The notes under the pieces: generated by a model
The model's database searches: none
What the model saw: the letters and a program-made list of their open reading frames with translations, nothing else
Told to the model about the DNA's origin: nothing
Position numbers and translations under genes: made by a program
Shown: positions 5,458-8,822 of the stretch, in pieces
How the letters are laid out: every line of letters begins with the position of its first letter
Numbering within the stretch: position 1 is the stretch's first letter
NCBI GenBank assembly: GCA_031548835.1
Contig: JAVBQS010000106.1
Span: 1-8,822 of the forward strand
Reading direction: 5' to 3'
Length of the DNA stretch: 8,822 nt
Source: WQTU01 sp031548835
GTDB lineage: Bacteria > Spirochaetota > Spirochaetia > CADAEX01

Positions 5458-5461
5458 AAAA

Positions 5462-5822
5462 ATGGAAAAGGTTATAACAACAATATATTATGATGAACAA
5501 TTCTGGGCAGCTTTGATTGAAAAAATAATGGAACAGTTTCTCTTGGAAAATATATATTTGGCCATGAGCCTTCAGCGGTGAAATATTGGATTTTTATCTA
5601 CATAAATATAATAAAGTAGATAAAATAAATAGCAATATCCGTATAAAAAGCATAAAAATATTAAAAAAGGAAAAACAGGAAACTTCCAAATCCAAAAGTA
5701 TGTATAATGAAATTAAGAAAAACGAGAAAAAATAAATATTTAAAAAGAAAAATAAAGATAAAAAATTAACTGCTAAAGAAAAATATATACAAAGACAGGA
5801 AAAGAAGAAAAAAGGACATTAG
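5462..5822 (+). pseudogene. yjdF: yjdF (DUF2992) pseudogene
   Basis: Remains of a YjdF-family gene spread over two frames after the start. Frame A from the ATG gives MEKVITTIYYDEQFWAALIE, the usual N-terminus of the family. Frame B, from about 5530, gives GTVSLGKYIFGHEPSA. Frame C, from about 5580, gives EILDFYLHKYNKVDKINSN and a Lys-rich region, then meets an in-frame TAA (5733-5735) before continuing as KKLTAKEKYIQRQEKKKKGH, the typical basic C-terminus. Two frameshifts and one nonsense codon separate the pieces, so no full protein can be made; the first frame stops after 39 codons. The order of the pieces matches intact homologues closely enough that recent decay, or sequencing error in A-runs, must both be considered. 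A good AGGAGG site, promoter and leader are still present upstream. Confidence 0.82.
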
Positions 5823-6114
5823 AAAATAATGTTAAATTTTTAACTATACAAAAATTTTTTGTCCTAAAAATATGATAATGTTATAAAATAGTTACTGAAT
5901 TTAAAAAATAAAATGACTATCTTAATACAAGTTTATACAAATATTAAAAATGGAAAGATAGAGATTTAATAAAATGAAAAATTCTATATTTTATAAAGTT
6001 TTGCTTTTAATAATTATTATTAAATACTATAATTGTTTAATTTTTATGACTATGCAGAAAATAATATACACATGATATATCGTATATATAGTATAATTTG
6101 AATAGGAATTATAT
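5823..6114. other. AT-rich intergenic region before the GGDEF gene
   Basis: No gene, RNA gene or clear terminator is visible. A perfect TATAAT at 6092-6097 lies 17 bases before the GGDEF start codon, but with no convincing -35 box (CACATG at the right distance). It could serve as the GGDEF promoter only with a near-leaderless transcript. Confidence 0.4.
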
Positions 6115-7158
6115 ATGTTAAAATCAGTTTTAGGTAAAAAAGAATATCTTTTAATTTTTACATTTGTTTTTTCAATTATATTTGTTAATCAGCTTTCTCT
6201 ATCATATATTAATAAACTTCAAAAAAATGCCCAAGTAGTTAATTATGTAAGTATTTTGAGAGGCACAACAGAAAGATTGATAAAAGAAGAGATGCAAGGG
6301 GTTCACGATAATAATCTTATTATTTATATTGATTCTATTATTTATGATTTAATGCATGTTAAAGGAGATTTCGGCCTAATTGTTATTAAAGATACAGTAT
6401 TTTTAAATCTTATGGCTCAGGTAAAAGACTGCTGGGAAAAGATAAAAGAAGAAATATTACATATAAAAACAAGTGAGAATTCGAGAGAGCTTTTCGGCCT
6501 TAGCGAAGAATATTTTGATCTTGTAAATCAGGCATCAGCTGCTGCAGAGGCATTTGCTGAACGGAAAGTAGAAAATTCAAGATTTTTTCTGCAATGTGCA
6601 AATGTTGTCTTTATTATTTTTATGATGACACTGCTGATTTATTTTCTGAAAGCAGGCGAGCTTAAGCGTAAAACATCTATTATCAACAGAATAGCTTATA
6701 CTGATACCCTTACCCAAATGCCTAACAGGGCAAGTTGTGAAATTGAAATCGACAAGTATCGAAAAAAAATTCCCAATGATTTAAATTTTGCAGTACTTAT
6801 CTTTGATATGGATAATTTAAAAGAAGTAAATAACCAGAAAGGACACCAGGGAGGAGATAGAGTTATTGCGGAATTCGGAAGAATATTAAAAGAAGAAGCT
6901 GAAGGATTTGGATTTATAGGCAGATATGGCGGAGATGAATTTCTTGGAATTTTTAAATATAGCAGCCAAGAACAAGTTGATAAATACATACAAATAGTTA
7001 ATGAAAAAGTTGAAGAGTATAATAGTATTCATATTGATGATATAGAAAAAATTGGTTTTTCAGTAGGATATTATATTGGAGATCAGGGAGATAATAACCT
7101 AAGTAAATTAATTCATAATGCTGATAAATTAATGTATGAACAGAAACGGAAAAAGTAA
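6115..7158 (+). CDS. Membrane-bound diguanylate cyclase (GGDEF domain)
   Basis: Makes the second messenger cyclic di-GMP from two GTP. The 347-residue protein has a membrane segment at about 11-31, an extracytoplasmic helical sensor region (about 32-158), a second membrane segment at about 161-179 and a cytoplasmic GGDEF domain (about 190-347). Catalytic features are intact: the DTLTQMPNR entry (197-205), the metal-binding FDMDNLKEVNN (230-240, Asp231), GHQGGD (243-248) and the signature RYGGDEF (270-276). The inhibitory I-site RxxD usually found five residues before GGDEF is absent (EGFGFIG there), so product inhibition through that site is not expected. The ATG has an AGGAA site six bases upstream. 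It stands alone; MITE 2 begins 15 bases after its stop. No phosphodiesterase or c-di-GMP receptor is nearby. The ligand of the sensor part is unknown. Confidence 0.92.
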   Translation: MLKSVLGKKEYLLIFTFVFSIIFVNQLSLSYINKLQKNAQVVNYVSILRGTTERLIKEEMQGVHDNNLIIYIDSIIYDLMHVKGDFGLIVIKDTVFLNLMAQVKDCWEKIKEEILHIKTSENSRELFGLSEEYFDLVNQASAAAEAFAERKVENSRFFLQCANVVFIIFMMTLLIYFLKAGELKRKTSIINRIAYTDTLTQMPNRASCEIEIDKYRKKIPNDLNFAVLIFDMDNLKEVNNQKGHQGGDRVIAEFGRILKEEAEGFGFIGRYGGDEFLGIFKYSSQEQVDKYIQIVNEKVEEYNSIHIDDIEKIGFSVGYYIGDQGDNNLSKLIHNADKLMYEQKRKK

Positions 7159-7173
7159 AAGAAAATATTAATA

Positions 7174-7328
7174 GGTCTGTTCGATAACCTAAAAAATGGT
7201 AAGCCATGGCAAGGTATAAAAAACTTTTAAGATTATGAGCTATTAGTAAAAAAAATCATACATTGTGGTCAAATTAGTACTTATTTGATATTCGCAAAAT
7301 GACTTTTAACAGAGTTATCGAACAGGTC
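7174..7328 (-). mobile_element. MITE 2 (155 bp, inverted copy of MITE 1)
   Basis: The reverse complement of MITE 1 with scattered substitutions. The ends are GGTCTGTTCGATAA (7174-7187, two changes from the MITE 1 end) and TTATCGAACAGGTC (7315-7328), flanked by TA (7172-7173, 7329-7330). Internal segments such as AACTTTTAAGATTATGAGCT and TCATACATTGTGG are shared. It is 15 bases shorter, mainly because the long central hairpin of MITE 1 has collapsed to a short GCCATGGC palindrome. Confidence 0.85.
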
Positions 7329-7397
7329 TAATGTTTAAATTATAGATAAAAACCAGGCATATCTAAAAAACCATAGCTGTAAATTACAATAATTATT

Positions 7398-7418
7398 CTG
7401 AAAAATATTTCAGGTTTT
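7398..7418 (+). terminator. Hairpin terminator candidate downstream of MITE 2
   Basis: CTGAAA (7398-7403) pairs with TTTCAG (7408-7413) around AATA and is followed by GTTTTTG. It could be the original terminator of the GGDEF gene, displaced by MITE 2. The stem is short. Confidence 0.4.
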
Positions 7419-7458
7419 TGTAGGCATATATACAATACACTGTTTCAGATGCTGTATT

Positions 7459-8574
7459 TTATTTTTTCTCTAGCAGGTAAAGATATTCTTTTACATGTAT
7501 TTTTCTGTTTCTCAAATTCCTGCTTCCTCTGAAAGTATTATATTTTTCTTCAAGAACTTTTACATTACCAATAGTTTTTAATAATTCTATCATTTCTTCC
7601 ATTGAAATAAATCCTTCAGAATTGAAAGATATAAGAAGAAATTTTGCTTTTAAATTTTCCACCAGATCTTTAAAAATATTTACCGCTGCCCTGCTTTTAT
7701 TATAAGCTGATCTGTTCCAGTCAACAGGTATGCCTGAAACTTTGCTTATTTCTCTAGGCTTTAAGTAATCCACCAGCAAGTTAAGCATAAAATAATTGGA
7801 TCCATATGGATGCTGGTTATAAGGAGGGTCTATATATGCAAGATCAACATTATCAATATGTTTGATAATCTCATTTGAATCACATCTATATATTTCTACA
7901 TTGCACTCAAAATTACTTAAAACAGGAAAAGGAATATGTATATCATATAATATTCGTGATAATGCGTTACTTCTATCTCCGCCAAATTTACCCACTCCTG
8001 TTTTTGAATCTTTATAAAAACCTTTAAACACTCCTGAAGTATTTGCATGAATAGATGCTTCTGATAATAATGGAGCTAATAAAAAATTTTTGTGTTTAGC
8101 TTGAACTTCTCCTAGTAATAATCTTGCTGTATCAAGATACATTGCATTTCTTCTTGTATAAAAAACTCTTTCATTGGAAACTATATTATGATCATTTTTA
8201 GGAGCATAGAGTTCTGTTATAATTCCTTCTTGTAAAGGCATATTTTCAAGTCTAAAAACAATATCGTTATATATCTCAAGAAAAGCATTTCTGTCAAATT
8301 GTGAAACATTTGTTAAGTAACATCTATTTATTACTTCTGAATATTTTTCAAGATCATTAACAACTAGTTTATCTGCATGCTGCTTAAAAAATCTTGACAC
8401 AATACCTGACCCTGAAAAAAGATCAAAAATATCAAGTTTCTTTTTACCTATTCTTTTTTTTACAATATCAATACCCTGTTCAATAAAATAAAGCAGAGCG
8501 CGTTTATTTCCAAGATAGGTTATAATCTGTTTATTTAGATAATCTGAATTTTCAATATCCGGCACTTTATCCAT
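7459..8574 (-). CDS. D12-class DNA adenine N6-methyltransferase (orphan)
   Basis: Transfers a methyl group from S-adenosylmethionine to adenine N6 in a specific DNA sequence. The 371-residue protein has the alpha-class motif order: motif X YLGNKR (20-25), motif I DIFDLFSGSG (48-57) binding the cofactor, VVNDLE (71-76), then the catalytic motif IV YIDPPYNQHPYGSNY (247-261), with the target-recognition region probably in the roughly 170 residues between motifs I and IV. The C-terminal part (LISFNSEGF, 314-322, and a basic RGSRNLRNRKIHVKEYLYL tail) is typical of D12 enzymes. The recognition site cannot be read from sequence. No restriction endonuclease gene is visible within the window on either side, though the right side is cut off at an IS element, so it may be a solitary regulator of replication or gene expression, a phage-type protective methylase, or half of a system whose nuclease lies outside. 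The Shine-Dalgarno sequence is poor. Confidence 0.9.
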   Translation of the reverse strand: MDKVPDIENSDYLNKQIITYLGNKRALLYFIEQGIDIVKKRIGKKKLDIFDLFSGSGIVSRFFKQHADKLVVNDLEKYSEVINRCYLTNVSQFDRNAFLEIYNDIVFRLENMPLQEGIITELYAPKNDHNIVSNERVFYTRRNAMYLDTARLLLGEVQAKHKNFLLAPLLSEASIHANTSGVFKGFYKDSKTGVGKFGGDRSNALSRILYDIHIPFPVLSNFECNVEIYRCDSNEIIKHIDNVDLAYIDPPYNQHPYGSNYFMLNLLVDYLKPREISKVSGIPVDWNRSAYNKSRAAVNIFKDLVENLKAKFLLISFNSEGFISMEEMIELLKTIGNVKVLEEKYNTFRGSRNLRNRKIHVKEYLYLLEKK

Positions 8575-8596
8575 CTATAAAATATTCTTAAAATTA

Positions 8597-8626
8597 ATTA
8601 TATAATTTTCTATATTTAACAGTAAA
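8597..8626 (-). promoter_or_regulatory. Candidate promoter of the methylase gene
   Basis: On the minus strand TTTACT (8621-8626) and a perfect TATAAT (8597-8602) are 18 bases apart, placing the start site near 8590 and leaving a leader of about 16 bases. Confidence 0.4.
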
Positions 8627-8714
8627 TATTTATAAAAGCCAATATAATTTATAAAATATTTTTATAACAGATTATACTGAGCCCAAGAATTAAGACAGAA
8701 AAAATGATAGACTA

Positions 8715-8822
8715 AGGTGGACTGAAAAAAGGGAGACCACCGATGAGAAAGAGATACGATAAAACCTTCAAGGCAAAGGTAGCGCTTGAAGCCATCCGGG
8801 GAGAAAAGACGATCCAGGAAAT
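8715..8822 (+). mobile_element. IS3-family element, left end (runs off the window)
   Basis: GC content jumps at this point to about half (30 of 60 bases in 8761-8820), against a strongly AT-rich left flank. The segment starting near AGGTGGACTG resembles the TGGACTG-type left ends of IS3-family elements and is followed by the first orf with a good AAGGGAG ribosome binding site. The exact left boundary and terminal repeat need the right end to confirm. Confidence 0.6.
8743..8822 (+). CDS. IS3-family transposase OrfA, N-terminal fragment (3' end outside window)
   Basis: Only 26 complete codons are present: MRKRYDKTFKAKVALEAIRG followed by EKTIQE. This is the conserved start of IS3-family OrfA proteins, a helix-turn-helix DNA-binding subunit that is extended by programmed frameshifting into the DDE transposase OrfAB. 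The start has AAGGGAG seven bases upstream. The reading frame is open to the edge. No terminal MITE-type repeat (GACCTGTTCG) accompanies it, so this element is unlikely to mobilise the MITEs seen here. Confidence 0.85.
   Translation, partial: MRKRYDKTFKAKVALEAIRGEKTIQE

Noticed and set aside
5974..6075. 33-codon frame starting MKNSIFYKVLLLIIII, resembling a short signal or membrane peptide
   Set aside because: There is no clear ribosome binding site, the AT-rich DNA favours Ile/Lys/Tyr frames by chance, and nothing after the hydrophobic stretch supports a protein.
6696..6989. Reverse-strand frame of 97 residues inside the GGDEF gene
   Set aside because: It overlaps the catalytic GGDEF domain entirely and has no family features, so it is a frame shadow.
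1..8822. CRISPR arrays, tRNA and rRNA genes
   Set aside because: No regularly spaced direct repeats, cloverleaf candidates or rRNA-like conserved stretches were seen on either strand.

Overview
This is an AT-rich bacterial segment that uses the standard stop codons. Most genes have clear AGGAGG-like ribosome binding sites. The gene types (MalT/LuxR-type regulator, stand-alone PTS EIIC-like protein, YjdF protein with a leader RNA, YbaN/DUF454, membrane GGDEF protein, orphan adenine methylase) suit a low-GC host-associated bacterium such as a Fusobacteriota or Bacillota member. That placement is inference; no rRNA or marker gene is present. Two MITEs, a lone MITE end, an IS3-family end and a dead gene mark it as an accessory, rearranged region.

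Layout. At the left edge (about 1-671) lies the C-terminal part of a LuxR/MalT-like regulator. Next comes a co-directional module (774-3113) of four genes: a small L,D-transpeptidase-like (YkuD-type) protein, two consecutive DUF2589-family proteins of unknown function, and a 198-residue protein that reads as a bacterial ribosome-inactivating protein (ricin/Shiga toxin A family, rRNA N-glycosylase). The last gene keeps the SEAAR catalytic motif, the Asn-x-Tyr of the adenine pocket and an Asn-Thr-Phe-Gly that replaces the usual Asn-Ser-Trp-Gly. This module is the most interesting content here: a candidate toxin/effector cassette pairing a cell-wall enzyme fold with an anti-ribosomal enzyme fold.

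From 3121 to 3747 there is a 170-bp MITE with perfect 14-bp ends and TA flanks, a reverse-strand DUF454 gene, and a lone copy of one MITE end directly against that gene's start codon. A reverse-strand PTS EIIC-like membrane protein (3915-4967) follows, with its own terminator and promoter. The next 494 bases hold divergent promoters, a perfect inverted repeat and a structured leader that looks like a yjdF-type riboswitch. The leader precedes a yjdF gene broken by two frameshifts and a stop. A membrane-bound diguanylate cyclase (6115-7158) ends just before a second, inverted and internally deleted MITE. The right part holds a reverse-strand D12-class adenine methylase and the left end of an IS3-family element whose orfA runs off the window.

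How the parts may work together. The module 774-3113 looks like one transcription unit, or two, because an AT-rich 72-bp gap and a drop in GC separate the toxin gene from the DUF2589 genes. MITE 1 lies six bases past the toxin stop codon and supplies a strong hairpin with a T-run that could end its transcript. The other genes look like independent accessory units brought together by mobile DNA.
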